From Microthrixaceae bacterium (lineage in GTDB: Bacteria; Actinomycetota; Acidimicrobiia; Acidimicrobiales; Iamiaceae): 64,000 nt of DNA. Positions within the stretch are counted from its first letter, which is position 1, and every line of letters starts with the position of its first letter. The position numbers and the translations under genes are program-made. The stretch is taken from assembly GCA_016702505.1 (NCBI GenBank), contig JADJDU010000008.1, positions 62,001-126,000 on the forward strand. Reading direction: 5' to 3'. Below are positions 33,430 to 43,259 of this stretch, in pieces. A model generated the notes under the pieces. The model searched no databases. It worked only from the letters and a program-made list of their open reading frames with translations, and had not been told where the DNA came from.

Positions 33430-33603
33430 CTGGTCACCGATCTGCCACGGGCCGGTACCAGCGTGACCTGCGAACCGCTTTGGTCGAACCGCATGCGGGG
33501 AACCTACTTCCGCGCGGTGCCGAACTCTTGCTCACGATCACCGGCCCAGTAGGGGCCCGTCGGGGGAGTGGCTCGGGGAGCAACCCAGGGAGCTTGCCCG
33601 GCT

Positions 33604-33674
33604 TCTATGCGGCTATCAGGAACGTTCCTGCTGCGGGGGCTCGTGGGGTAATGGTACGAGTCCCCCCTCCGACA
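33604..33674 (-). pseudogene. attR of island 1: leftover 3' tail of a serine recombinase gene
   Basis: Reading leftward from 33674: VGGGTRTITPRAPAAGTFLIAA then TAG (33604-33606). The same tail, about 80% identical in DNA over 100 bases, closes the recombinase remnant at 58573. Here sequence to the right of the core is unrelated to a recombinase, so this is a recombination joint: tail of an integrase gene, the 17-base core at 33658-33674, then flanking DNA. Confidence 0.7.
33658..33674 (+). repeat. Copy of tRNA-Leu 3' end (17 bases), island 1/2 junction
   Basis: agtcccccctccgacac, identical to 26439-26455 within and just past the tRNA. It marks the right end of island 1 and the left end of island 2. 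Confidence 0.85.
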
Positions 33675-33677
33675 CCA

Positions 33678-33703
33678 CCTGACCAGGGCAAACGCCCTGG
33701 TCA
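33678..33703 (+). terminator. Strong hairpin, probable terminator
   Basis: CTGACCAGGGC (33678-33688), loop AAAC, GCCCTGGTCAG (33693-33703): a perfect 11-base-pair stem, followed after CGCA by GTTTT. It stands directly after the tRNA-end copy and may be the original tRNA terminator carried along. On the other strand it would end mcrC transcription. Confidence 0.65.
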
Positions 33704-33747
33704 GCGCAGTTTTCGGGCGAGTTGCGGCGGCCCGGATCGGGCTCTTG

Positions 33748-35007
33748 TCATTGGTTTGTCATCACTGCTGTGTGGTGCGCTCCCGCGAGGTCGGTCGGGT
33801 TCGCCTCCGCAGCGAGAGATCGCACTCGTCGGGCGAGGCGATCGACGCGACCGAGGATCGCGGTCGGCTTGCCGCTGAGGTCGACCGTGGTGACCTCCAG
33901 CCGCTTGCCGGCGTGGGGTATGACGTGCTCGACGGCCTCGGCCTCACCGGCCGCGTAGACGAGCAGGCCAGCGGGGAGGTCCAGGCCGATGACGTACGCC
34001 AGCAGCTGGTAGAGGTCTGGATGCTTGATCCCGGACACGTTGATCCGCTTGTACTTCGCGTCGCCGACGAATCGACAGCGTCCGCTCTGCCACCACGACA
34101 GGTCCGGTTCGAGCTTGATCTTTCCGTGGACATCGAGCGCTGACCGAACCTTCCTCCCTTCCGGGAAGGACGAGGAGCTGAGGCCAAGTGCCTCTCGTAG
34201 GGCTACCCGTAGGAAGTCCTCGAACGCCTGGTTCATGTCCACCACGAGCCCTGCGCCTTGGCGGGTCCCCTCGGCGACTTCGATCGAGGTCGATCGGATG
34301 ACGAGTTCGGCGAGATCGGCCGCGACCTTGAAGTGCCGGTTGAGGCGGTTCCATGCGATCACGGGCATGGTGGCGGGCGTGAAGTCGACCGCTGTCACAC
34401 CCTCAGCGAGGACGGAGGAGCAGAAGCTCAAGGTTGAGCGCACGCGTTGTGACCGGATCGGAAGGCGAGATAGCCGCCGCAGCGCGGAAAGGAGCAGGCG
34501 GTTGAGGTCCGTGTCGGTCGTGTAGTCGTCGAACCGAACCTCGATGGGCGCGCTCATGCCGAAGCGTCGGCGGAGCTGGTCGTCGAAGCGGACCCGGCCC
34601 CGCAGCGTGGTCAACGAGTCCTCCTCGACCCGGTAGCCCTGCAGCACTCCTCGCCTGAGCGCCCGGTTCAGTTCGCGCCCGTACAGAGCGGCCATGCCCT
34701 CGACGAGGTCGGTTTCGGATGCGTACGTCGCCTCGCGGTCCTGCCATCGGATTGGGTCCAGAGCAAAGGAGAGAAGGAACAGCACGCGATCCGCGGGCAC
34801 TTTCGGACGCACGATCACCACTCGCGAGTCGAGGGCGACCACGCCGACCTCCGACCCCGGGACGATGTCGTAGGTCCCGGGTGCCTCCCACGACGGCGAG
34901 ACGGACATGCTCGGCAGCAGCCGGCGGAGACTCCCTGCCTCATCCGGCGTGAGATCGACAGCCTTCGCCGGTACGTACTCAGTCAGCTTCAGCGGCTTGT
35001 GGAGCAT
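33748..35007 (-). CDS. mcrC: McrC, nuclease subunit of McrBC restriction system
   Basis: 419 residues from ATG 35007. McrC supplies the PD-(D/E)xK nuclease of the methyl-dependent McrBC system. Seen: N-terminal EYVPAKAVDLTPDEAGSL, a central LRGRVRFDDQLRRRFG, and the nuclease core KLEPDLSWW followed by FVGDAKYKR (Asp, Asp-x-Lys). The frame is intact, in contrast to its partner mcrB just upstream, which it overlaps at 34979-35007. Confidence 0.9.
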   Translation of the reverse strand: MLHKPLKLTEYVPAKAVDLTPDEAGSLRRLLPSMSVSPSWEAPGTYDIVPGSEVGVVALDSRVVIVRPKVPADRVLFLLSFALDPIRWQDREATYASETDLVEGMAALYGRELNRALRRGVLQGYRVEEDSLTTLRGRVRFDDQLRRRFGMSAPIEVRFDDYTTDTDLNRLLLSALRRLSRLPIRSQRVRSTLSFCSSVLAEGVTAVDFTPATMPVIAWNRLNRHFKVAADLAELVIRSTSIEVAEGTRQGAGLVVDMNQAFEDFLRVALREALGLSSSSFPEGRKVRSALDVHGKIKLEPDLSWWQSGRCRFVGDAKYKRINVSGIKHPDLYQLLAYVIGLDLPAGLLVYAAGEAEAVEHVIPHAGKRLEVTTVDLSGKPTAILGRVDRLARRVRSLAAEANPTDLAGAHHTAVMTNQ

Positions 35008-37311
35008 CAGCGTCCTCGGGAGCTGTAGGTGTGCTGCTGAGATTGTCGAGGGCGAACTCCCCGAGCCGTTCGTCTTCGCCGAACAGCTGCTCAGCGATGT
35101 ACGGCAGCACCGAGTGCTCCCATATCAGGTCGATCCAATCGTCGTCCAGGTCATCACGCATGAAGTGGCTCGGGCCGACTGCAGCGTGTCGGTCCTCGAG
35201 CAGCGCGTTCGCCCGCTCGATGACGTCGGCGATCCACGCGAGGTCGGGCTTATTTCATTCGAGCCACCGGCGCAGCAGCCCCTCGACGGGTGGCTCATCC
35301 GGGAAGAAGGGCACGAAGTAGAAGCGTCGGCGGAGCGCGCCGTCGACGATGGCGATCGAGCGGTCGGCGGTGTTCATGGTCCCGATCACCCAGAGGTTCT
35401 CCGGCAGGCGGAAGGGTGCGTCGGCGTACTGGAGCGTGATCTCCTCCTTGCGGTACTCGAGGAGGAAGTACAGCTCGCCCAGGACCTTGGCCAGGTTGCT
35501 CCGGTTGATCTCGTCGATGATTAGGACGTGCGTGCCCTGCGGGCTCTCGATCGCCCGTTCAGCTGCTCAGAGCAGCGGTCCGTCCCGGAGGCTGAAGCCT
35601 CCGCCGCCGTCTGAGGGGCGATAGCCCTGTACGAAGTCCTCGTAGCTGTACGACGGATGGAACTGGACGAGCTCGACCGAACCGTCCGTCCCGGCGAGGT
35701 GCTCGGCGAGCTTCCGTGCGACGTAGGTCTTTCCAGTCCCTGGAGGTCCGTGGAAGATGATCTGCCGCTTCTGGCCCAGGAGCTGCGTCACGCGATCGAG
35801 GAAGTCGGAGCCCTCGGCCAGGTAGAGGGAGCGCGCCAGCTCATCGAGGGTGCTCTCGTCCTCGGGGGTTTCGCCGCCCCGCCAGCGGTCGAAGGCCAGC
35901 TTGTCCTCGTCTGACCAGGTGTCCTGCGCCGGGTACTTGGTGACGCACCAGACGAGACCCTGGGCGTCGAGCCGGTCGCGCAGGACCAGTCCCCGAGTTG
36001 CCCCTTCCTCGATGAAGCGGTCGAGGAAGTCCAGCGCGCCGAGGTACACCTCGCTCGGTGATGCACCTGCTGCGGGCGAGGGCATCTGGGCGAGATCGCG
36101 AGCCCGCTTGAACGGTTGGGGCTTGTAGGTCGGGTACTGAGTCGCGTCATCGGCCATCAACAGGTACGAGGCAATGTTGAGCTTGGCCCCGACTGCGCCG
36201 AGCTCACTCGCCGGGACCAAGTCGAGGAAGGCGTCGATCCTGGGGGCGATGTCCCCCTCACCCCAGATTGCGGCCAGCGCGGCCTCGGAGGAGCCATCGG
36301 CGTCGATCCAGGTAAGGAACCGATCGTGGACCCGCCAGTCGGTGAGGTTGTTGTGCGAGTTCTGGAACCCGGTACGAAGCGACGGCCGCCACTCGTTTCC
36401 CTCGGCGAGCGCTGCCTTTGCCTTCTCCAGCGGCTCAACGGCCTTGAACTTGTAGTCGCGCTCGTCGGCATCGAACGTCGGTGATTCGTAGAACTTCTTC
36501 GTCCACTTGACGAAATGGTCCCATGCGCCCGAACCGCCGCCCTGCCACTGCGGCCGCAAGCGCTCGTCGTAGAAGTCGAACTCCTCGCCGTACGTCGGAG
36601 TGAGCTCGACACGGATCGCTTCGAGCTGGCGATCGATGTCCGGACCGGCGCCTTCGGCGAGTGAGGAGAATCGCTTCGCGATCAGTTGCTTGTGCTCTCG
36701 GGAAACGATGGCCTCGAACGCCTCGGTGTGGACGAGGTGGAGGAGGCCCTCGCGCTGCGCGTAGGCGCTGTGGATCGGCAGGTCGAAGAGGAAGCTCTTG
36801 AACGACCATGGGTCCGACAGGTTCTTGTCCCGCTCAGCGCCGGAGAGGGCCTTCCATGCCTCGCCGAACTCGATCAGGAAGCTCAGTTGCAGGTCGCGCC
36901 GGGTCAAGTAGAAGGTCCCCGGGTTGATGAAGCCGTGGTCGAGGGCACCGTGTAGCGCTGCGGGCACCTCGACCGGACTGTCCATGAACGAGAGGATCAC
37001 CGCCATGATCTGGAGCTTCTTCTTGCCGGTCACCGTCGACGGCAGGAGGAAGTGGATGTAGTGGAGCTCCGCCATGAGCTGGATCACCGCGTCGTCGGCA
37101 CCTCGCAACTGTCCTTCGAGCTTCTCGGAGGCTCCTTGCCAAGGTCCGGCTGTTCGATGAAGTGCTGCCGAAGGCTCGCGAAGTTGGCGGCAGTCCACAC
37201 GGTCTGTCCGGGCGTGAAGGCGGACCCGTCCTGTCGAAGGCCCTCGTCGATCACGACCTGCATCGCCTGGTAGACGCCAGGGTCACCGGTTCGCCTCCGT
37301 GTCTTCGTCAT
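34979..37311 (-). pseudogene. mcrB: McrB GTPase, broken by a frameshift and two in-frame TGA codons
   Basis: McrB is the GTP-driven AAA+ motor that binds modified DNA. Starts at ATG 37311 (MTKTRRRTGDPGVYQAMQ); a frameshift lies near 37145-37165. The rest is one frame down to 34979 but has TGA at 35567-35569 (RDGPLL-stop-AAERAIE) and at 35255-35257 (RRWLE-stop-NKPDL). Walker A FHGPPGTGKTYVARKL, Walker B VLIIDEINRSNLAKVLGE and sensor GTMNTADRS are kept. CGA-to-TGA transitions (Arg lost) would explain both stops. As given it makes no full McrB, so the McrBC system would be off unless these are base-call errors. Confidence 0.85.
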
Positions 37312-37662
37312 GGCGGAAGCCTACGCAGGTGCGTCAGACGGCACCGCCCACGTGGCGGCCCAGCAACCACAGGTCCGCCGCTTTGACCGTAGGGTCTTCA
37401 AGCGCCGCGGACTCGGGTGGCATGGCTCGCTCGCGTCAACCCCACGTAGATCTTGCGGTGGTTCTCGTCGGAGCTGTCGAGCCCGGTCTGCACGGCCTGC
37501 TGGGCGTTGGTGTCGAGCGCCACGTCAACGCGACGCCACTCGCGATCGCACGCGGCCCGATCGCCGCCGATTGTCACCTTCTGGAGATACGTGTTCACCC
37601 CCGGCAGCTCGCGTCGCTCGATCGTGCCATGCCAGCCAGATCCGGTCGCGGAGCGGAGGAGA
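37312..37662. other. 351-base gap between mcrB and the integrase; no convincing gene
   Basis: A 66-codon frame on the minus strand (37398-37598, MNTYLQKVTIGGDRAACD) has no recognisable domain or ribosome site. It may be a fragment of a lost gene. A promoter for mcrB must lie here, but no clear boxes stand out. Confidence 0.35.
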
Positions 37663-39045
37663 TCATCTGTCGGCGTTCCAACCCCGGCGGAAGATCCTCG
37701 CTGCTACGCGGTCGGCGGCGTCGGACTGCAGGGGGCGACGGACGTGGGTGTAGATCTCGCTGGTGATGTGGGTGCTGCTGTGGTCGAGGCGGTCGCTGAC
37801 GACGTGGATGTCGATGCCCTCCTCCAAGGCGAGCGTCGCCCACGTGTGGCGGAGGCCGTGGAGCTTCAGCCTCGGTAGCGGATCCTCGGGGTTGGCCTTG
37901 TTGTAGGCGTCCTGCTTGCGGAGGAACTCCCGGCTGAACCGCTCGGGGTGCAGAGGAACGCCGTCGGCCCGGCAGAAGATCCAGCCTTCGTTGCGGTAGC
38001 CGGCGCCGAGCATCCGCTTCAGCTCGGCCTGGCGCTCGTGGAGGTCGCGGAGCATCTGGACGGTGCCGACGTCGAGAGCGATCGTGTGGCCTGCCTTGGT
38101 CTTCGGCAGGTCCTTGACCACGACGCGGTGGCGGACCATGCAGATCTGGCGGGACATGATCGCCGTGGCACGGTCGAGGTTCACGTCCTCCCACTTCAGT
38201 CCGAGCACCTCGCCTCGACGGGAGCCAGAGGTGGCGAGGTAGATCCAGGCCGGCATGTAGGGGCTGTCGGCGACGAAGTCGAGGAACCTGGCGAGCTGCT
38301 CGTCGGTCCACGCAGGTGGCCGGCCCTTGCGTGTCGAGGAGACTGGTGGGGGAGTTGCGACAGATGCGACGTTGCGGGTCACGCGGTTCCAGCGCATCGC
38401 GTCTCGCAGCGCGGCGTGGATGATCGTGTGGACGTAGCGGACCATCCGGTTGCTCAGGCCCGCGCTCTTCTCGGCTGGCTTCGGCTGCTGGGCACGTCGA
38501 TGTGCGGCGGCCACGGCGTCTCGGGTGATGCCGACCTCAGCGGGGAATGCTTCGCCGACGGCGTCGGCGACCTGCTGCCAGGTGTTGCCGTCGGCCTTCA
38601 GTTTGGCGATGAGGTCGAGCACGGCGGGGTCGTGGTGGCGGGCAGGAACGCCAGGCGGTCGTCGACCGGAGTCGAGGAGCTTTCGGTAGAGGGCGTTGAG
38701 GTCCATCGGCGTCAGCTCTTGGAGCCGGATGCCCCCGATGTAGGGGACGACGTGGAGCGCGATGTTGCGGGAGTAGCTGACGTAGGTGCTCTCTTCGAGC
38801 GTCGGTGGCAGCTGGGTCGGTAGCCACTCGTCGGTGAGGAACTCGGCCACGGTGAGCCGGTCTGGCTTCACCCAGCTCCCGGTGGCCATGGCGGTGAGGG
38901 CTTCGGCCCGGGCGGTCTCGGCCTCCTTGCGGGTGGCGAAGCCGCCCTTGGAGACCTGGCGGCGGGTGCCGTCGCCTTCGGTGACGTAGAGGTAGTAGGT
39001 CCAGGTCGATCCGCGCTTGCGGATGTTGTTGCGGCCGGTGGTCAT
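37663..39045 (-). CDS. int: Tyrosine-type site-specific integrase of island 2
   Basis: 460 residues from ATG 39045, with a good AGGAGAAGG site before it. N-terminal arm-binding AP2-like part (RKRGSTWTYYLYVTEGDGTRRQ), SAM-like core-binding domain (LTVAEFLTDEWL), then the catalytic domain: Arg in SGSRRGEVLGLKWEDV, HGLRH in LKLHGLRHTWATL, and Tyr in TSEIYTHVRRP. An insertion of about 60 residues (ARHHDPAVLDLIAKL to AVAAAHRR) sits in the core-binding region. It is expected to recombine the tRNA-Leu 3' end. Unusually it lies in the middle of the island, not next to an att site. Confidence 0.93.
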   Translation of the reverse strand: MTTGRNNIRKRGSTWTYYLYVTEGDGTRRQVSKGGFATRKEAETARAEALTAMATGSWVKPDRLTVAEFLTDEWLPTQLPPTLEESTYVSYSRNIALHVVPYIGGIRLQELTPMDLNALYRKLLDSGRRPPGVPARHHDPAVLDLIAKLKADGNTWQQVADAVGEAFPAEVGITRDAVAAAHRRAQQPKPAEKSAGLSNRMVRYVHTIIHAALRDAMRWNRVTRNVASVATPPPVSSTRKGRPPAWTDEQLARFLDFVADSPYMPAWIYLATSGSRRGEVLGLKWEDVNLDRATAIMSRQICMVRHRVVVKDLPKTKAGHTIALDVGTVQMLRDLHERQAELKRMLGAGYRNEGWIFCRADGVPLHPERFSREFLRKQDAYNKANPEDPLPRLKLHGLRHTWATLALEEGIDIHVVSDRLDHSSTHITSEIYTHVRRPLQSDAADRVAARIFRRGWNADR

Positions 39046-39326
39046 CGCCTTCTCCTGTGGACACGTCCGACTCAAGGTCGGAGCGGTTTGGAAGGCGACG
39101 GATTCCCACCGTCACGAGGGGCCCGCCGGCTCCGGATCGGTGTGGGCAGGATCGCTTGTCATCGTCGCACGGCACGGTCGACCTGACCAGTCGCACGCCC
39201 GACCGGGCGGTTGCGTCGCACATCGAGGACAAGAAGTCGGGAGGAATCGCGGATTTCTACGCGGGATCTGGCTCCGAAATCGGCCTACGTAGGTGACGGG
39301 ATCTTCGCGCCCGTTCGGAGGTCGCC

Positions 39327-39776
39327 ATGGCAGCCGAGCAGCTCACGTTTCTGGACCTCGAACCGGAGGCGCCGGTTCGCGAGCCTGCGCGCCCGCGGGC
39401 GCGTCCAGCCGCAGCTGCCCAGCCCTCAGCGGCGGATAGCGCTGCGGAGCTGGTGGCGGGGGAGGTGCTGATCGAGCACCGCTATCCCGAAGCCCTCGGG
39501 TTCCTGCGCGAGCACGGGCCCGATGCGGTGGCGGTGCTGCAGGTCCTCGTCGCCCAGGCCGAGTCGGTCGACGGGCGGCTGGTGGTGGCGGTGAGCACTC
39601 GGGGCGTTGCCGAACGGCTCGGTTTCTTGTCCAAGGACAGCGCCCACCGTCGGCTGCGCCAGCTCCGCCGAGCCGGAGTCCTCGAAGGCCTCCCGCGGAC
39701 CGGACCGATGGACCGGCCCACCTACGTGGTCCACCTCCGCGGCACCGGCATCACCGTCACCCACCCCGCCGGCTGA
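39327..39776 (+). CDS. Winged-helix DNA-binding protein
   Basis: 149 residues from ATG 39327 (CGGAGG site). A Pro/Ala-rich leader is followed by VVAVSTRGVAERLGFLSKDSAHRRLRQLRRAGVLEGL, a winged helix-turn-helix, and a short strand (RPTYVVHL). It stands right before the relaxase gene, so I infer a regulator of mobilisation. Family name not known to me. Confidence 0.65.
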   Translation: MAAEQLTFLDLEPEAPVREPARPRARPAAAAQPSAADSAAELVAGEVLIEHRYPEALGFLREHGPDAVAVLQVLVAQAESVDGRLVVAVSTRGVAERLGFLSKDSAHRRLRQLRRAGVLEGLPRTGPMDRPTYVVHLRGTGITVTHPAG

Positions 39777-39861
39777 AGGAGCGACCCGTGACCACCCCGA
39801 CCGGAGCGCAAGCGTCGCAACAACAGACAGACGAGTGCACGCGGACGTGCGGGAGGCGGCC

Positions 39862-42800
39862 GTGACCGCCCGGGTGACCACGCTCAAGGGCCCCGACGCC
39901 GGCGCGTACTACGTCGACGGCCCCGGCCGGTACTACCTCGACGGCGACGAGCCGCCCGGCCGGTGGCTCGGTCGTGGCGCCGCCGCGCTCGGCCTCGCCG
40001 GGGAGGTGGACGACGACGACTTCCTGTCGTTGATGGACGGCCGGGACCCGACGACCGGTGAGTAGCTGGGTACGAGCCACCACGAGCGCACCGTGCGGGG
40101 CTTCGACGTCACGTGCTCAGCGCCGAAGTCGGTATCGGTCCTGTTCGCCATCGGCGACGACCGAGTCCGCCAGGAGGTCCTCGAAGCCCACGACGCGGCA
40201 GTTGCTGCCGCGTTCGGGTGGATCGAGGACCACGCCCATTGTCGCCACCGGGTCGACGGCGAGGTGTGGACCGTCGACACCCGGAGCCTCGTCGCGGCCG
40301 CGTTCCGCCAGCACACCAGCCGGGCGCACGACCCCCAGCTCCACACTCACCTCGTGATCCCGAACCGGGTCATTGCCCCCGACGGCCGGTGGCTGGCGCT
40401 CGATGCCCGGACCCTCAAGCACGACCAGCGCACCATCTCGGCCCTCTACGCGGCTGGTCTGCGGGCCGAGCTGACTTCCCGGCTCGGCGTCCGGTGGAAC
40501 GACGTCGTGAACGGTCAGGCCGAGATGGCCGACGCCCCGGGCGAGGTCCTCGACGCCTTCTCCCAGCGCACCGTCCAGATGGCCCGCCGCCTGGATGAGA
40601 AGACCGACCGGTTCGTCGACCAGCTCGGACGACGGCCCACGCCCCGGGAGCGGTGGCGCATCGAACGAGAAGCCGCCATCGACAGCCGCGCGTCCAAGAC
40701 CAGCAAAGACGCCCAGACCCTCCACGAGCAGTGGCTCGACCAGCTCGACGCCCTCGGCCACACCCCTGGCGACTACCTCGACCAGGTGATCGGGCGTACC
40801 CGTCCGATCGAGCCTGACGCCACCACCGACCGCGACGCCGTCATCGACGCCTTGTCCTCGCTGCGAGACACCCAGTCGACGTGGCGACCCGCCGAGATCA
40901 CCCGAGAGATCGCCGCCGCCCTGCCCACCCGGCTCGGCGGTACCGCCACCGACACCGTCGAACGAGCGCAACGACTGGCGTCGCACGTCGAGGACACACT
41001 GACCGTCGACATCTCCCGACCCGTGCCCGACCACGTCCCGATCCGCCGGGACGGGCGACCGGTCACCGAAGGAGCCCTCGATCGGATCCTCACCACGCGG
41101 GCGATCCTCGACGAGGAGGAGCACATCCTCGACCTCACCCGTCGCTGGGCCGTTGAAGGCGGGAGTGACGTCCAAGACATCGATCCCGACGGCGAACTGA
41201 CCGCAGTCCAGCAGCACGCCGCTGGGGCTGTCGCAGGAGAGCGACGCCTCGTGCTCGTGGTGGGGCCGGCGGGCACCGGCAAGACCACCGCCATGGCGCC
41301 GGCCGTCGCCCGCCTCCATGCCCAGGGCCGCCCATGTTTCGGTGTCGCCCCGTCAGCCACGGCTGCCGAAGTGCTTGCTGTGGACACCGGCATCGACGCC
41401 GACACCCTCGACAAGCTCCTCATCGAGCACCGCCTCGACCGACCACCCCAGCATCGCTACGACCTCCCGACCGGCGCGACGGTCGTGGTCGATGAAGCAG
41501 CGATGGTGGCGACCCCACGATTGGCCGAGCTGATCGACCTGGCCGAGCGGCGGGACTGGCGGCTGGCGTTGGTCGGTGACCCGATGCAGTTCTCCGCCGT
41601 TGGCCGCTCCGGCATGTTCGGCCACCTCGTCGACACCATCGGCGCCGTCGAGCTGGACCGGGTCCACCGGTTCGACGCGTCCTGGGAGCGAGACGCCAGC
41701 CTCCGGCTCCGCCGAGGCGACACCGACGTCGTCGCCCTCTACGACCACAACGACCGCCTCCACGGTGGCACCTCCCGCCAGATGGCCATCGCCACCGTCC
41801 ACGCCTGGCGACGCGCCATCGAGGGTGGCGAGAGCGCCGCCATGATGGCCCCGACCCGAGAGGCGGTCGCGGTGCTGAACGAGATCGCCCAGAAGCTTCG
41901 CTTCGCTGTCGGCGAGGTCGATGCCAGCAGCCCATCGGTGAAGCTCGGACCGATCCGAGCCCACGTCGGTGACCTGATCGCCACCCGCCGCAACGACCGG
42001 ACGCTGCTCACCGACCGAGGACGGATGGTCAAGAACCGCGACCACTGGACCATCGAGGCTGTCCACCCCGATGGGGCGCTCATCGTGGCCGGCACGACGG
42101 GGCAGGTGACCCTGCCCGCCGACTACGTCGCAGGGGACGTCGAGCTGGCTTACGCCGAGACCAGCCACGCCACCCAGGGCCGCACCGTCGACCGCTCCTT
42201 CCTCTACCTCGACAGCCCCACCGACACCCGAGGCATCTACGTCCCGCTCACCCGAGGCCGCACCACCAACGAAGCATTCGTGGTCTTGAGCGATGACCGC
42301 ACCGCGGCCGAGGTGGTTGCGGAGTGCGTAGCTCGGACCTGGATCGACCAGCCCGCGACCGCCCTCCGCCTCGACCGCCTGCAGGCACCACCGGACACGG
42401 GCAGGGGAGAAGGCCACGGCGTGACGGCCGGCCCGGCAGCCAGCGGTCAGGTGCCGCTACCAGTCGACGACCTGCGGGACCTGGTCCAACGAGCCATCCG
42501 CCAACAGTCCGCCGCCGACAAGCACCAGGCCGCCCTCGACGACCACAAACAGAACCTCTCGAACCTCGCCCGCTGGGCTCGTGAGACCGACCGTGAGTAC
42601 CGCAGCGCCGAGAAGCAACTCGCCGACGCGAGGCGCACCCTCGCCGAGCACGATCGGCCGCTTCATCGGCGCCAGCACCGTGCCCAGATCCGCCAGTCCA
42701 AGCACGACGTCGCCATATTGCCCCGCAATCTCAGCGAGCTCAGCCAGGAGCTGACCGACCTCGACACGAGGTACGACCGCGAGAAGAAGGCACAGCGCCG

Positions 42801-43182
42801 AACGATCGCCGCTGCAAAGGCCCGGCCCGACGACTACGAAATCGACAAGACCGAAGCCACCCTCGGCGATGACGCCCGCACCCGAGGCGAACAGATCGCA
42901 GCCGACCCCAACCCCCGATACCTGGACCACCTCGGCCCGATCCCGAGCAGCCCTGAGGCACGTGAGCGATGGGTGGAGACCGCTGGTCGCGTAGCCCAGC
43001 ACCACGCCCTCTGGGGCGAGCCCGCCGGGCCGACGTTCGTCGGCCACATGCCCAACTTCGACAACGACGAGGACTACCGCCTCACCTTCTACGCCGCCAA
43101 CCAAGCCATCCACGACCTCGACAACACCATCGGCATCCCCCGTCGAGGCATCGAGCGCGAGGCCCCGGGCCTGTCGCTCTGA
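39862..43182 (+). pseudogene. MobF-family relaxase/helicase (TrwC/TraA-like), one in-frame TAG
   Basis: Likely start GTG 39862 (VTARVTTLKGPDAGAYYVDG). Relaxase domain: early Tyr residues (AYYVDGPGRYYLDG), GFDVTCSAPKSVSVLFA, and the metal-binding His triad HDPQLHTHLVIPN. Helicase domain: Walker A VVGPAGTGKTTAMAPAV, VVVDEAAMVATPRL, and SHATQGRTVDRSFLY. The C terminus is coiled and charged. An in-frame TAG at 40063-40065 (DPTTGE-stop-LGTSHHE) cuts off the first 67 codons, which carry the catalytic tyrosines; a change from CAG would do this. 1107 codons in all. No type IV secretion genes are present, so the element would be mobilised by others. Confidence 0.85.
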
Positions 43183-43259
43183 CCTGGTGGGAGGGGTTTA
43201 GCTTTCCGGTCGCGGCGCCGACGTACCATCGGTCGAGGGAAGGCAGCGGGGGAGGAACC

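Noticed and set aside
33559..33673. A second tRNA-like gene (GTCGGGG pairs with CTCCGAC)
   Set aside because: The T arm and anticodon arm cannot be formed; the sequence is explained by a recombinase 3' tail plus att core.
37398..37598. Helicase fragment suggested by YVGLTRAS
   Set aside because: One short match without other helicase motifs; too weak.
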